Source: Lentibacillus siamensis | Lineage (GTDB): Bacteria; Bacillota; Bacilli; Bacillales; Amphibacillaceae | NCBI RefSeq assembly: GCF_039522605.1 | Contig: NZ_BAAADS010000025.1 | Span: 186,001-250,000, forward strand | DNA: 64,000 nucleotides | Direction of reading: 5' to 3' | Shown: one piece after another, positions 16,404-25,403 of the stretch | Position numbering within the stretch: position 1 is the first letter of the stretch | Layout: each line of letters starts with the position of its first letter | Notes under the pieces: generated by a model | The model's input: the letters and a program-made list of their open reading frames with translations, nothing else | Told to the model about the DNA's origin: nothing | The model's database searches: none | Program-made: the position numbers and the translations under genes

Positions 16404-18437
16404 TTAATCAAGCTTTCCCTGCAACAGATGCTCATTTTCCAGGCGGATTTTTAATGGATAAAAAGCGGCATTCTCTTGCAGAAAGTTCTTTTCAATAATC
16501 TCTTCGGCATCATGACGTGCTGTCTCCAATGCCCGGTAATCATGAATCATATCGGCAACTTTAAAGTCAGGAAGACCACTCTGCTTTTTTCCAAAAAAGT
16601 CTCCAGGTCCACGGAGTTTCAAATCCTGTTCCGAAAGTTCAAATCCGTTGTTCGTTTCGGTCATAATCCGCATTCGCTCTTTACCTGTTTCACCTTTCGG
16701 ATCGGCGATTAAAATACAATAGCTTTGTTGTTCCCCACGTCCGACTCGTCCACGCAACTGATGCAACTGTGATAATCCAAAACGTTCCGCATCATAAATA
16801 ACCATAATCGTTGCATTTGGTACGTTTACACCAACCTCGACAACAGTTGTTGATACTAATACCTGCACCTCATTTGTTGCAAATTGTTTCATCATATGCT
16901 CTTTATCGTCTGCTGAAAGACGTCCATGCACTAGCCCGACATTCAGTTTTGATCCATAAAATTCGGTTAGTTGGTGAAAAAGATCAACAGCATTTTGAAT
17001 ATCCAATTTATCCGACTCTTCAATGAGGGGACAAATCACATACGCCTGTTCACCATGGGAAACGCGGTTCTCAATGAATTGCAGCACCCGCTCCAACGTA
17101 TTATCCCGTACCCAATACGTTTCAATATCCTTTCTTCCTGATGGCATCTCATCAATAGTAGACACATCCATATCCCCGAATGCAGTAATAGCCAACGTAC
17201 GTGGAATTGGGGTCGCGGTCATGAACAATACATCCGGGCTAAGCCCTTTATCCCGTAATGTACGGCGCTGTTCCACGCCAAAACGATGCTGTTCATCAAC
17301 TATTGCAAAGCCCAGCTCAGCAAAATTTACATCATCCTGAATTAATGCATGGGTACCAATTACGATGTCAACTTCATGATTTTCGATTGCAGCTGTCATT
17401 TCTTTTCGCTTTTTCCCTTTGACGGATCCAGTCAGTAAAACAATCGATGCTTTTTCACCAAATAGCTCCGAAAGCGACTCATAATGTTGTTCAGCCAATA
17501 TTTCTGTAGGTACCATCAGTGCGCCCTGCTTGCCGGAAGTTACCGATGCATACAGGCAGATTGCCGCAACGGCCGTTTTTCCTGATCCAACATCACCCTG
17601 CAGGAGCCGATTCATTCTGTACGGAGACTTCATGTCCGCTAAAATCTGATTCAGTGATTTTTGCTGCGCATTGGTTAAGGAAAACGGAAAACTGCCGATA
17701 AAATCACGAAGACTCCCTGCATCATAATGCTGTGCATTCCCTTCTGTTGCTTCCCGTTTCAGTTTCCGCAGCAATTGCATTTTAAGCTGGAACAATAAAA
17801 ATTCTTCATATATAAACCTTCGTCTGGCATGCTTCAAATCAATTCTGTTTTTTGGAAAATGCATGGTTACCAGTGCATGTTTGCGGTCTGGAAGTTTATA
17901 TGTATCCAAATATTGCGCAGGCAAAATTTCGCTGACTTCATGTACATAATCCGTAATCCCGGACTTAACTGCTTTTTTCAGCTTGTAGTTTGTGACATCA
18001 CCTTTCAGTGAGTACATCGGCTGAATTTCTGCCTGCTCATTTGCAGCACCCTTCTTATAATTACTTACGGTAATCTGCAGGCGGTGTGCATCCCACTTTC
18101 CTGTTAAAGTCATCGTATCTCCCGAATTGATGTGCTTTTTGGCAAATGCGCGGTTAAACATTACTGCCTTTACAGCAATCCCCTCAACCTCAACATTAAA
18201 AGCAAGTCGTGACTTTTTCTTCCCATAATAATTAAGGGAAGGCTCATGGAGAACCTTCCCCTCGATGGTCACTTTATCTTCATGAATTAATTCGCTAAGC
18301 GGTTTAATCTCAAACACATCGTAACGGTAGGGAAAGTAGTTCAACAGGTCTTCAACCGTAAAAATATTCATGAGAGACAAGTCATCAGCAAACTTTTCAC
18401 CTACACCTTTTATTGCTGTTACCGGTTCACTTAGCAT
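16404..18437 (-). CDS. recG: ATP-dependent DNA helicase RecG
   Basis: Superfamily 2 helicase of 677 aa that reverses stalled forks and processes Holliday junctions. An N-terminal OB-type wedge domain (about 55-150) precedes the helicase core with Walker A GDVGSGKT, DEQHRFG (Walker B), TATPIPRTL, and the C-terminal QLRGRVGRGEQQSYC. It lies 15 bp downstream of sdaAA and 94 bp before fapR, as in B. subtilis. Confidence 0.96.
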   Translation of the reverse strand: MLSEPVTAIKGVGEKFADDLSLMNIFTVEDLLNYFPYRYDVFEIKPLSELIHEDKVTIEGKVLHEPSLNYYGKKKSRLAFNVEVEGIAVKAVMFNRAFAKKHINSGDTMTLTGKWDAHRLQITVSNYKKGAANEQAEIQPMYSLKGDVTNYKLKKAVKSGITDYVHEVSEILPAQYLDTYKLPDRKHALVTMHFPKNRIDLKHARRRFIYEEFLLFQLKMQLLRKLKREATEGNAQHYDAGSLRDFIGSFPFSLTNAQQKSLNQILADMKSPYRMNRLLQGDVGSGKTAVAAICLYASVTSGKQGALMVPTEILAEQHYESLSELFGEKASIVLLTGSVKGKKRKEMTAAIENHEVDIVIGTHALIQDDVNFAELGFAIVDEQHRFGVEQRRTLRDKGLSPDVLFMTATPIPRTLAITAFGDMDVSTIDEMPSGRKDIETYWVRDNTLERVLQFIENRVSHGEQAYVICPLIEESDKLDIQNAVDLFHQLTEFYGSKLNVGLVHGRLSADDKEHMMKQFATNEVQVLVSTTVVEVGVNVPNATIMVIYDAERFGLSQLHQLRGRVGRGEQQSYCILIADPKGETGKERMRIMTETNNGFELSEQDLKLRGPGDFFGKKQSGLPDFKVADMIHDYRALETARHDAEEIIEKNFLQENAAFYPLKIRLENEHLLQGKLD

Positions 18438-18452
18438 ATTTCATCACTCTTT

Positions 18453-19328
18453 CTAAATAGACATCCCAAAAATTTTTTCTTTCAGCAAGCGGCCAGTCGG
18501 TGTATCGGCCAACCCACCTTCACCCGTTTCACGCAAACTGGATGGCATTTGCTTACCGATTCGGTACATGGCTCCAATTACTTCATCACACGGTATTCTG
18601 CTTGTAACTCCGGCCAATGCCATATCAGCCGATACAATCGCAAGCGAAGATCCTCCTGCATTTCGTTTCACACAAGGTACTTCAACAAGTCCGGCGACAG
18701 GATCACAGACCAGTCCCAGCATATTCTTCAGTGTCATGGCAAATGCTTCAGCAGACTGCTGCGGACTTCCACCGGCCATTTCCACAATTGCTGCAGATGC
18801 CATTGCTCCAGCTGATCCCACTTCTGCCTGACAACCTCCTGCAGCACCCGAAATAAATGAATTATTCGCAACAACAAATCCAAATGCTCCAGAAGTAAAT
18901 AAATAGCGCACCATTTGTTCACGTGTCGGGTTCAGCTGATTTTTTACTGCAAATAATGTCCCTGGAACACAGCCGGCACTCCCGGCAGTTGGTGTTGCAC
19001 AAATTGTGCCCATAGCCGCATTCACTTCATTCGTTCCCATTGCTTTGCTTACTGCATCCATCATTAAATTACCGGACAGCGGTTTCTTTTCTTTCATATA
19101 GTTCTGAATCAATACCGCGTCGCCACCGGTTAGTCCGGTAACCGACTGTACACCCTCCAGACTGTCTTCCACAGCCTGCTCCATGACATCAAGGTTCTTC
19201 TCCATATCCGCGAAGACCTCTTCACGTGATTTATCTTTCGTTTCCATCTCCTGACGAATCATAACTTCTGATATTCGTATACTTTCCTTCTCAGCTATTT
19301 CGACTAATTCCGCAACTGTACGAAACAT
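18453..19328 (-). CDS. sdaAA: L-serine dehydratase, alpha chain, iron-sulfur
   Basis: Catalytic subunit of the [4Fe-4S] L-serine deaminase that makes pyruvate and ammonia; 291 aa. Cysteines are seen in ICATPTAGSAGC, GLVCDPVAG and VEVPCVKRN, as expected for cluster binding. I place the start at the ATG at 19328 (MFRTVAELVEIAEKES), after GGAGAGGGG; 24 upstream codons of open frame are probably leader. Its partner sdaAB is 690 bp away because repeats fill the gap, so it may have lost direct coupling. Confidence 0.94.
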   Translation of the reverse strand: MFRTVAELVEIAEKESIRISEVMIRQEMETKDKSREEVFADMEKNLDVMEQAVEDSLEGVQSVTGLTGGDAVLIQNYMKEKKPLSGNLMMDAVSKAMGTNEVNAAMGTICATPTAGSAGCVPGTLFAVKNQLNPTREQMVRYLFTSGAFGFVVANNSFISGAAGGCQAEVGSAGAMASAAIVEMAGGSPQQSAEAFAMTLKNMLGLVCDPVAGLVEVPCVKRNAGGSSLAIVSADMALAGVTSRIPCDEVIGAMYRIGKQMPSSLRETGEGGLADTPTGRLLKEKIFGMSI

Positions 19329-19427
19329 GTAAAAACCCCTCTCCTGATGCAAAATAACATCCCTGTTTATCAAAACGCTGTCATTTATTTTTTTATTCAA
19401 AGCCTATTAGTAAGTTTTTGCAGCTTT

Positions 19428-19699
19428 GAATGTTTTCTATAATTATGTCCGCTTCTCGTCCTGCCGTCCGGGATCGCTCTGGGCGGATGCTTTCACCACT
19501 GGCATAAGTGCGACATCAGCTCAAGAAAATCACTATCGCTGTGTCTTCTTTACCGCAGCACGGCCTTGCCCCGGCAAGGGATATGTCGACGTTGGCCGCA
19601 GAGGTCAGTTTTAGTCGACCTTCCTTTTCCAATCGCTCTGCGGTCTTCGGACTCGTGCTGTCCCCGCAGGAGTCACCACCCTTCACTCACCCGGACTCT
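19428..19699 (-). repeat. Dispersed mosaic repeat, copy 2, with internal insert
   Basis: Read on the minus strand, both ends match copy 1 at 129-293: GGGTGAGTG, GTGACTCCTGCGGG and CACGAGTCCGAAGACC at one end; GATCCCGGACGGCAGG and GAAGCGGACAT at the other. About 145 bp in the middle (19494-19637) differs from copy 1 and contains TGCGGCCAACGTCG, which also appears at 10-25. This suggests one repeat family inserted in or recombined with another. Confidence 0.8.
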
Positions 19700-19744
19700 A
19701 TGAGGCTGCTCTTTGTAATCTGTTATTTTTATTAAAAACATATC

Positions 19745-19930
19745 ACTAGCAGCGTCTGCACGAAGACTCCTGGGGGAGCTGAGGCCTAGGTGAGACTCGT
19801 AGTGCGTCAGCAATCTCTTCTGCGAGGAGTGCTGCCTCATCGAAATCACTTGCAACACGACGAGCACGAAGAGGCTCATCAGCCGCCCCCGAAAAGCGAA
19901 GTATAGACGGGTTACGGCGCATGGAAGCAA
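19745..19930 (-). repeat. Candidate second dispersed repeat between sdaAB and sdaAA
   Basis: A GC-rich segment unlike its AT-rich flanks. It contains AAGACTCCTGGGGGAGCTGAGGC-like text and AGCGAAGTATAGACGG, which resembles a common Bacillaceae intergenic repeat. No second copy is present in this window, so the call rests on recognition and composition. Two overlapping minus frames of 83 and 86 codons cross it but look like repeat-derived frames. Confidence 0.5.
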
Positions 19931-20019
19931 CAAAAATTAACGTAGCACTTATGTCGCAGTTTATATTTTTTGTCATAAAACAACAATCCACACACAAAAA
20001 TATCCTTATTAAAACATCC

Positions 20020-20682
20020 TTAAGAAACGATTTTAGAAATCTGGATGATGTGATCGGCGTTTTCCAGTTCTTTTAAGACTGTATCCTCCACATTCTGATC
20101 CACTTCAATAATCATCAATGCTTCCTCGCCTATATCTTTTCTGTTCACTTCCATGTGGCCGATATTAATTTCATATTTAGCTAGAATTTTTGTTACCGAA
20201 GCAATGGCACCAAAACGATCATTATGCATGATCAGAATGGCCGGATGGTTTCCGGAAAGCCGAAGTTCAAAACCATTTAATTCAGTAATTTCAATTTTTC
20301 CTCCACCGATTGAAATTCCAACCAATTCAAGCTGATCCTTATCATCACCGATTATCAGCCGTGCTGTATTTGGGTGATTGGTACCCGCGCTGTCTTCTAT
20401 AAACTCTATATCTATATGTTTCTCATTGGCAGCTTCCAGGGCTTTACTCATTCTCGGATCATCTGTTTCATACCCAAGAAGCCCTCCAACTAAAGCAAAG
20501 TCTGTTCCATGTCCTTTATATGTTTTCGCGAAAGACTCATATAAATGGATCCTCGCCCATTTTGGTTCTTTTCCAAATAAGTTCCTTGCAGCCTTTCCGA
20601 TACGCGCTGCACCTGCTGTATGTGAACTTGATGGTCCAATCATAACCGGACCGATTATATCAAATACCGAATTGAACTTCAC
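20020..20682 (-). CDS. sdaAB: L-serine dehydratase, beta chain
   Basis: Regulatory subunit of the two-chain iron-sulfur serine dehydratase; 220 aa. The N-terminal domain begins FDIIGPVMIGPSSSHTAGAARIG, a motif typical of the family. The C-terminus (about 148-220) is an ACT domain (ILIMHNDRFGAIASVTKILAKYEINIGHMEVNRK), a small-molecule-sensing fold. The start codon is GTG at 20682. In B. subtilis sdaAA follows directly; here 690 bp of repeats intervene. Confidence 0.94.
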   Translation of the reverse strand: MKFNSVFDIIGPVMIGPSSSHTAGAARIGKAARNLFGKEPKWARIHLYESFAKTYKGHGTDFALVGGLLGYETDDPRMSKALEAANEKHIDIEFIEDSAGTNHPNTARLIIGDDKDQLELVGISIGGGKIEITELNGFELRLSGNHPAILIMHNDRFGAIASVTKILAKYEINIGHMEVNRKDIGEEALMIIEVDQNVEDTVLKELENADHIIQISKIVS

Positions 20683-20727
20683 GTCCCAACACCACCAATT
20701 ATCAGTTTTAGTAACACGCTATACTCC

Positions 20728-20736
20728 ATTATAACA
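20728..20736 (-). promoter_or_regulatory. Extended -10 promoter for sdaAB
   Basis: On the minus strand TGTTATAAT is a perfect extended -10 (TGn plus TATAAT), about 45 bp upstream of the GTG start. The -35 region is weak. Confidence 0.5.
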
Positions 20737-20787
20737 AATCCTTCACATGGAATCATACTATTCGCAGATATCTTTGCTTTACCATTA

Positions 20788-20815
20788 TTGGTTCATTCTA
20801 TTATCATGATATTAT
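20788..20815 (+). promoter_or_regulatory. Promoter for the DUF2252 gene
   Basis: TTGGTT at 20788-20793 and TATTAT at 20810-20815 are 16 bp apart, upstream of an AAGGAGG ribosome-binding site. Confidence 0.5.
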
Positions 20816-20851
20816 TCCGTATTGAATGCTAAGCTTAAGGAGGAAGTTATA

Positions 20852-22174
20852 ATGACGCAAAATTTGAACGATCAAATCGTAAAGGTACGGGAAAAATTGA
20901 GAATGGAAACGATCGCTACTGTTCTTGATGAATTTGATGGCAGTATGCTCCATCTTGATATAGATAAACGAAAACGCAAATACAGTAAGATGCTGAACAG
21001 CGCTTTTCAATTTTACCGGGGAAGTGCATTTTTATTCTATTATGATGTAACGAATATGCCTCTGGCGTATCATACACCGGCAGACAAACCTACTTGGCTG
21101 CAGGGGGATCTCCATTTTGAAAACTTTGGTGCGTTTAAAAACAGAGTAGGAACCGTAGTATATGACACAAATGATTTTGATGAAGGATATTTTGGTTCAT
21201 ACATTTACGATGTGCTTCGAATGTCTGTCAGCATAGCACTTTACAGTGAAGAGCTGGGATTCCAGGAAGATGCTCAACATGAATTAATCCAGACGTATCT
21301 TGAGAAGTACTATTCACAACTGAAAGAATTTGCAACGAACGGCAAACAACCAGACACCTTGAATTTTGACGAAACAAATACAAAAGGACCTGTATTAAAG
21401 GTCGTCCAGGAATTACCAGGCCGGGAATCCAATGAAGTTTTAAATGCGATTACGACGGTTAATGGCTCGGATCGCAAATTCCAGGACTTGGATGGACTCG
21501 TACACTTATCGGACGATGAACGGAACGAACTGGAAGTTAACTGGCATGAATATATAAATTCAGTAGAACCGGAAAACAAGCAGCCCGATGATTTTTATCA
21601 AATTAAAGACGTGGTGAAAAAAATAGGAGCGGGGACCGGTTCAATCGGCCTCAAACGGTATTATATCCTTATTGAAGGCAACGTGAAAGGCAATCTTGGC
21701 GACATTGTTCTTGAGGCGAAAGAAGCTCGCATGCCGGCAGCAAAGCATTTCTTTCCATATGATGAGTTGTTTTCGGATAACCCGTTCCATCAAGGAAAAC
21801 GGGTGATCACTGCACAGAAAGCAATGCAATATTTGCAGGATCCATACCTTGGCTACTTTACGATAGGGGATCATCATTTTTATGTGCGGGAAAACTCACC
21901 GTATGATGAAGGTGTTGATCCACATGATCTGACCACGGTGGAAAATATGAACGAAACGGTGGAATTGATGGGAAAAGTTACCGCCAAGGCCCATGCACGT
22001 GCGGATGAACTGATTCTCACCCATCAGAGTGAAGAGGAGATTATCAAGGCAATTGGCAACGAATATGATGGCTTTATTTCACAGATGATTGCTGCGACAG
22101 TCTATTATAAACAACAGGTCAACGAAGATTTCGGACTGTTCAAGCAGTGGTGCCAAAAAAAATATGACTTGTAA
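20852..22174 (+). CDS. DUF2252 family protein, kinase-like catalytic motif
   Basis: Protein of 440 aa of a widespread but uncharacterised family. WLQGDLHFENFGAF (83-96) resembles the catalytic loop of aminoglycoside phosphotransferase and choline-kinase-like enzymes (H/G-D-x-x-x-x-N). YDTNDFDEGYFGSYIYDVLR (104-123) resembles their metal-binding Asp region. From this I infer a small-molecule phosphotransferase-type fold; no substrate is known. I chose the ATG at 20852 because AAGGAGG lies 8 nt upstream. It is on the plus strand, between two minus-strand blocks that are contiguous in B. subtilis, with a purine-type permease downstream under a separate promoter. Confidence 0.85.
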   Translation: MTQNLNDQIVKVREKLRMETIATVLDEFDGSMLHLDIDKRKRKYSKMLNSAFQFYRGSAFLFYYDVTNMPLAYHTPADKPTWLQGDLHFENFGAFKNRVGTVVYDTNDFDEGYFGSYIYDVLRMSVSIALYSEELGFQEDAQHELIQTYLEKYYSQLKEFATNGKQPDTLNFDETNTKGPVLKVVQELPGRESNEVLNAITTVNGSDRKFQDLDGLVHLSDDERNELEVNWHEYINSVEPENKQPDDFYQIKDVVKKIGAGTGSIGLKRYYILIEGNVKGNLGDIVLEAKEARMPAAKHFFPYDELFSDNPFHQGKRVITAQKAMQYLQDPYLGYFTIGDHHFYVRENSPYDEGVDPHDLTTVENMNETVELMGKVTAKAHARADELILTHQSEEEIIKAIGNEYDGFISQMIAATVYYKQQVNEDFGLFKQWCQKKYDL

Positions 22175-22252
22175 TACGCCGGTTACCAAATTTATGGCAG
22201 TCTCTATATAATGAAGACGTGTCAGCCATGAAAAAGCCAATTCCATGCCTGA

Positions 22253-22281
22253 TTGACTTTCTTAAATCAGATATCTATAAT
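22253..22281 (+). promoter_or_regulatory. Sigma-A promoter for the NCS2 permease gene
   Basis: TTGACT (22253-22258) and a perfect TATAAT (22276-22281) with 17-bp spacing. I looked for a purine riboswitch in the 65-bp leader and saw no match. Confidence 0.75.
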
Positions 22282-22346
22282 TATTAATTGTGGATTATGT
22301 TCGTATAATCGGGTGGGAGAGGGACAGCAAAATATGAGGAGATAAC

Positions 22347-23630
22347 ATGCCTTATAACAACAATAAAGGTAAGATACACATGACCGGAAATTGGCGTACG
22401 GAAATTATCGCCGGGTTAATTGGCTATCTTACAACGGTTTATATTGTTGCTGTAAACGGATCTATTCTCAGTGAAACCGGAATCTCACTGGAAAGTGGAA
22501 TGATGGCAACAATACTGGCAAGTTTTGCAGGGTCTGTCCTGATGGGGATTTATGCCGGACTGCCGTTAATATTAATTCCCGGAATGGGTATTAATGCACT
22601 TTTTGCCTACTCCATTGTTGAAGGTACAGGCTTGTCATTTCAGGAAGCGTTGGCTGTGATACTGGTTGCGTCGCTGTTATTCCTGTTGACTGCATTTACG
22701 AAACTGGGATCTGTATTAAAACATGCAATCCCGGAATCACTGAAGCATGCGATTACAGTCGGACTCGGCTTTTTCCTAATTTTAATCGGCCTGGAAAAAA
22801 GCGGTCTTATTGTTAGAGGAGAACAGACAATTGTGGCTATTGGCGATTTTACATCACCTGTTTTTATCGTCAGTTTGCTCACGCTCTTTCTAGCGATTTT
22901 TCTGTTTATGAAAAATATACCGGCAAACTTTCTCGTTACCATGATTGCTGGAACTTTTCTCGCCTATCTGTTTGGCATACTGGAAACAGCAAAACGTTCT
23001 ATCACTATCCATATGGGAGATATGCTGTTCGTTCCTCAGTTTACTGCAGTGAATGATTTGGAATTTTGGCTGGCTGTTTTCCCGCTGACGATCATTCTTA
23101 TTTTTGAAAATATGGGTTTATTGCACGGGCAGCTTCACATGCTAAATCGGAACAACAGCTACAACAGGGCGTACCAAGTAACAGCTTTTTCATCAATGAT
23201 GAGTGCATTTTTTGGGACGTCACCAACTGTTTCAGCGGCAGAAAACGCAGCAGTATTGGCTTCCAACGGTAAAAAAGGGACGGCTGCTATTACAGCAGGG
23301 TTGCTGTTCTTGGCAACTCTATTCATTATTCCATGGATTTCCATGATACCAAACACTGCTATCAGCCCCATACTGATTATTGTGGGTGTTTTAATGGCTC
23401 AGAATATCCGCCATGTACCATTGGATGATTTGTCAGAAGCTTTACCGGCATTCCTGATTGTAGCCATGATACCATTCACATATAGCATTGCGGATGGAAT
23501 GGCATTCGGGTTTATTGCATATCCGATTGTCAAACTGGCTCTCGCCAAACAAAAAGAATTGTCACCGGTATTACTGGTAATATCCGTTTTGTTCCTATTC
23601 CATTTTGTGATGAAAATAATTGGAATCTGA
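22347..23630 (+). CDS. NCS2 family purine-type permease (PbuG/AzgA-like)
   Basis: Integral membrane transporter of 427 aa with about 12 hydrophobic segments. IPGMGINALFAYS (77-89) matches the PGMGxNAxF signature of the hypoxanthine/guanine/adenine permeases, and SSMMSAFFGTSPTVSAAENAA matches the conserved FGTS-P-x-x-E segment. A proton-coupled nucleobase uptake role follows from the family; the exact substrate cannot be read. GAGGAG lies 6 nt before the ATG. A shared terminator separates it from fakA. Confidence 0.88.
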   Translation: MPYNNNKGKIHMTGNWRTEIIAGLIGYLTTVYIVAVNGSILSETGISLESGMMATILASFAGSVLMGIYAGLPLILIPGMGINALFAYSIVEGTGLSFQEALAVILVASLLFLLTAFTKLGSVLKHAIPESLKHAITVGLGFFLILIGLEKSGLIVRGEQTIVAIGDFTSPVFIVSLLTLFLAIFLFMKNIPANFLVTMIAGTFLAYLFGILETAKRSITIHMGDMLFVPQFTAVNDLEFWLAVFPLTIILIFENMGLLHGQLHMLNRNNSYNRAYQVTAFSSMMSAFFGTSPTVSAAENAAVLASNGKKGTAAITAGLLFLATLFIIPWISMIPNTAISPILIIVGVLMAQNIRHVPLDDLSEALPAFLIVAMIPFTYSIADGMAFGFIAYPIVKLALAKQKELSPVLLVISVLFLFHFVMKIIGI

Positions 23631-23640
23631 AATAAAATTT

Positions 23641-23690
23641 AAATTAAAAATCCCGTATCACATTGGAAAGTGATACGGGATTTTTAATTT
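23641..23690. terminator. Bidirectional terminator between permease and fakA
   Basis: A perfect 21-bp inverted repeat (AAATTAAAAATCCCGTATCAC at 23641-23661, its complement at 23670-23690) with an 8-nt loop. A/T tracts on both sides suit both converging genes. Confidence 0.93.
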
Positions 23691-23706
23691 AGTACACCTT
23701 CATTTA

Positions 23707-25368
23707 TTACTCAACAGAAAAAATAAACGAATAGATGGGCTGGTTTCCTTTGTGCAGTTCCATTTCGATATCTTCAAACGTTTCTTCCACGTATTTCATA
23801 ATTGCATCCACTTCACCATCGCTTGCTTCTTCACCTTGCAAAATGGTAAGGATTTCATCTTCTTCCGTAATCATTTCGTTCAGAAGCAGTTTACCAGTTT
23901 CAATTTTATCCTGGTTTGACGCTTTAATCTTCCCATCGGCTATACCCATGAAATGGTCTTTTTCAATGGTTATGCCATCAATCTGTGTATCACGCACAGC
24001 ATATGTAACTTGTCCGGTTTTAACCTGTGCACCTGCATCTTCCATCGTTTCCTTATTTTCCTTAATATCAGCGTCGGGATGAAATGCCAACATGGCACTG
24101 ATCCCTTGTGGAATCGTTTTGGTTATGACAACTTCAGCATTTACTTCTGCCAATTCTGCTGCCTGTTCAGCCGCCATGACAATGTTCTTGTTGTTCGGCA
24201 AAATAATCACGTTTTTGGCATTTGCTTCTTCAATAGCCATTGCGATATCCTGCGTGCTTGGGTTCATTGTTTGGCCACCTTCAATTACAACAGAGGCACC
24301 GAGACTTTCAAATAATGATTGAAGACCGGAACCCATCGCAACCGTTACAATTCCATATTCAGCCGGCTCTTTTGAAACAGCTTTCTTTTCTTCCCCAACG
24401 ATCGCTGTATGCTGCTCACGCATGTTTTCAATTTTCATGTTGATCAGACTTCCATAGCGCTGACCAATCGTCATCACGTTACCAGGATATTCGGCATGTA
24501 CATGAACTTTGGCAATTTCGTCATCTGCAACAACCAGGAGCGAATCACCGTGTTTACTCAATTCATTTCGAAATGCTTCTTCATCAAATGAATGTTTTTT
24601 TAGTTTTTCATCCTCAAACTTAACCATAAATTCGGTACAGTATCCAAATTCAATTTCTGAAGTATCCATAAAATCCTGGGCAATTTTGTGGTGTTCCGCA
24701 TTTACCATTTCTTCCATTTCTGTCTCATCTGTTTGCTGTTCCGGCAATTCCTCACCTTTCAGTGATGCCAGAAAACCTTCATATATTGTCACCAGGCCTT
24801 GTCCACCCGAATCAACTACACCTACTTCTTTTAAAACAGGCAATAATTCCGGTGTACGTTTCAATGATGCCTTCGCTTCATTTAAAACTTTTTCCATTAA
24901 AACGATTACATCTTCTTCTCTCTCTGATTCCTCAACAGCAATGCTGGCTGCATCTTTGGCAACTGTCAAAATAGTGCCTTCAACAGGCTTCATTACAGCT
25001 TTATAAGCTGTCGATACACCACTTTCAAAGGCTTTCGCCAAATCCAGGGTTGTTAATGTATTCTTGGAATCCATTCCTTTGGCAAATCCGCGAAACAATT
25101 GGGATAAAATCACGCCTGAATTGCCGCGCGCTCCCATTAAAAGACCTTTTGCAAAAGCATTGGCTACTACGGATATATCCTTGCTGTCAACTTTTTTCAC
25201 TTCACTTGCTCCAGATGTCATCGACAAGTTCATATTTGTACCAGTATCACCATCCGGTACCGGAAAAACATTCAGTGCATCGATTTTCTGGGCGTTATTC
25301 GTTAAATGGTGTGCTCCTGAGAGTACCATTTGTGCCAAAGTTTCGCCATTCAACGTTTGTAACGTCAC
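23707..25368 (-). CDS. fakA: Fatty acid kinase FakA (YloV)
   Basis: ATP-dependent kinase of 553 aa that phosphorylates fatty acids presented by FakB (DegV-type) carriers. The N-terminal DhaL-like domain shows NVFPVPDGDTGTNM (33-46), the Mg/ATP-binding aspartates, and GARGNSGVILSQLFRG. The rest includes a DegV-like segment and the conserved C-terminus. FakB is not encoded in the window. It follows the asp23-like gene by 35 bp, the usual pair. Product acyl-phosphate enters phospholipid synthesis at the PlsX/PlsY step. Confidence 0.95.
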   Translation of the reverse strand: MTLQTLNGETLAQMVLSGAHHLTNNAQKIDALNVFPVPDGDTGTNMNLSMTSGASEVKKVDSKDISVVANAFAKGLLMGARGNSGVILSQLFRGFAKGMDSKNTLTTLDLAKAFESGVSTAYKAVMKPVEGTILTVAKDAASIAVEESEREEDVIVLMEKVLNEAKASLKRTPELLPVLKEVGVVDSGGQGLVTIYEGFLASLKGEELPEQQTDETEMEEMVNAEHHKIAQDFMDTSEIEFGYCTEFMVKFEDEKLKKHSFDEEAFRNELSKHGDSLLVVADDEIAKVHVHAEYPGNVMTIGQRYGSLINMKIENMREQHTAIVGEEKKAVSKEPAEYGIVTVAMGSGLQSLFESLGASVVIEGGQTMNPSTQDIAMAIEEANAKNVIILPNNKNIVMAAEQAAELAEVNAEVVITKTIPQGISAMLAFHPDADIKENKETMEDAGAQVKTGQVTYAVRDTQIDGITIEKDHFMGIADGKIKASNQDKIETGKLLLNEMITEEDEILTILQGEEASDGEVDAIMKYVEETFEDIEMELHKGNQPIYSFIFSVE

Positions 25369-25403
25369 AATACTTCCTCCTCCATAACTGCAATAGGCAG
25401 CAT

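Noticed and set aside
19673..19997. Two minus-strand frames of 83 and 86 codons between sdaAB and sdaAA
   Set aside because: They overlap each other in different frames, lie in repeat-like sequence and resemble no family.
22175..22346. Purine riboswitch upstream of the NCS2 permease
   Set aside because: I looked for the conserved purine-riboswitch core and found only a promoter and an AT-rich leader.
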